Shown: piece after piece, positions 6,735 through 6,814 of the stretch
Numbering within the stretch: position 1 is the first letter of the stretch
Layout of the letters: each line of letters starts with the position of its first letter
Source: Candidatus Bathyarchaeota archaeon
GTDB taxonomy: Archaea > Thermoproteota > Bathyarchaeia > Bathyarchaeales > Bathyarchaeaceae
DNA: 6,814 nucleotides
Direction: 5' to 3'
Assembly (NCBI GenBank): GCA_020356305.1
Contig: CP070636.1
Coordinates: 1,333,916 to 1,340,729 of the forward strand
Made by a program: the position numbers and the translations under genes
Notes under the pieces: generated by a model
What the model saw: the letters and a program-made list of their open reading frames with translations, nothing else
The model's database searches: none
What the model was told of the DNA's origin: nothing

Positions 6735-6814
6735 ATGTTTGGAGGAATAGGGTTGAAAGTCTCAGTCATCGGGTCGGGAGCTCAAGGTTCCGCAACCGCT
6801 TTTATCTTGACAAA
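6735..6814 (+). CDS. 5' end of a gene with a Rossmann NAD(P)-binding N-terminus
   Basis: The last bases encode KVSVIGSGAQGSATAFILT, a beta strand followed by GxGxxG and a helix: the opening of a dinucleotide-binding Rossmann fold. The GAQG form is reminiscent of saccharopine dehydrogenase-like or related dehydrogenases, but other NAD(P) enzymes fit as well. Two starts are possible: TTG at 6753, with GGAGG at 6741-6745 and 7 bases spacing, which also places the first strand at the N-terminus; or ATG at 6735, in frame, without a ribosome site. I favour the TTG. The gene is divergent from the AOR gene and is cut by the window end. Confidence 0.75.
   Translation, partial: MFGGIGLKVSVIGSGAQGSATAFILT

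Noticed and set aside
1..6814. CRISPR array, tRNA, rRNA, insertion sequence or integration site
   Set aside because: No regularly spaced repeats, no tRNA cloverleaf or CCA-proximal pattern, no transposase frame and no terminal inverted repeats were seen on either strand.

Overview
The window looks like a piece of an uncultivated archaeal genome. The evidence is a good archaeal TATA box (TATATAAAA) at the expected distance in front of the tungsten oxidoreductase gene, purine-rich GGAGG/GGTGA ribosome sites, repeated use of TTG start codons, and the gene content: a probable F420-type luciferase-fold oxidoreductase, a tungstopterin aldehyde:ferredoxin oxidoreductase and a non-pyrrolysine MttB-superfamily methyltransferase. 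A Bathyarchaeia-like or other TACK-type lineage would fit, but that is inference; there is no marker gene here.

Layout, left to right. Bases 1-39 carry the last codons of a plus-strand gene. It converges on a minus-strand LLM-class flavin/F420 oxidoreductase (84-1055). A 356-base spacer (1056-1411) follows. It is purine-rich and can form several hairpins, and it contains a 51-codon reading frame whose stop overlaps the start codon of a 12-helix MFS transporter (1412-2752, plus). The transporter converges on a block of three minus-strand genes, read from right to left: an AOR-family tungsten oxidoreductase (4649-6562), a MoaD/ThiS-like ubiquitin-fold protein overlapping its 3' end (4456-4716), and an MttB-superfamily methyltransferase (2870-4366). 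At the right edge, a divergent plus-strand gene with a Rossmann nucleotide-binding start begins at about 6735-6753 and runs off the window.

How the genes may work together. The AOR and the MoaD-like protein almost certainly belong together: a MoaD-type sulfur carrier is needed to make the tungstopterin dithiolene and commonly sits beside AOR genes. MttB-superfamily enzymes move a methyl group from a methylated (often quaternary) amine to a corrinoid protein. The neighbouring MFS transporter could import such a substrate and the AOR could oxidise an aldehyde made in the same pathway. This link rests on proximity and orientation only: no corrinoid protein, second methyltransferase, reductive activator or ferredoxin lies in the window. 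The part of the window least explained by ordinary genes is the leader of the transporter gene.
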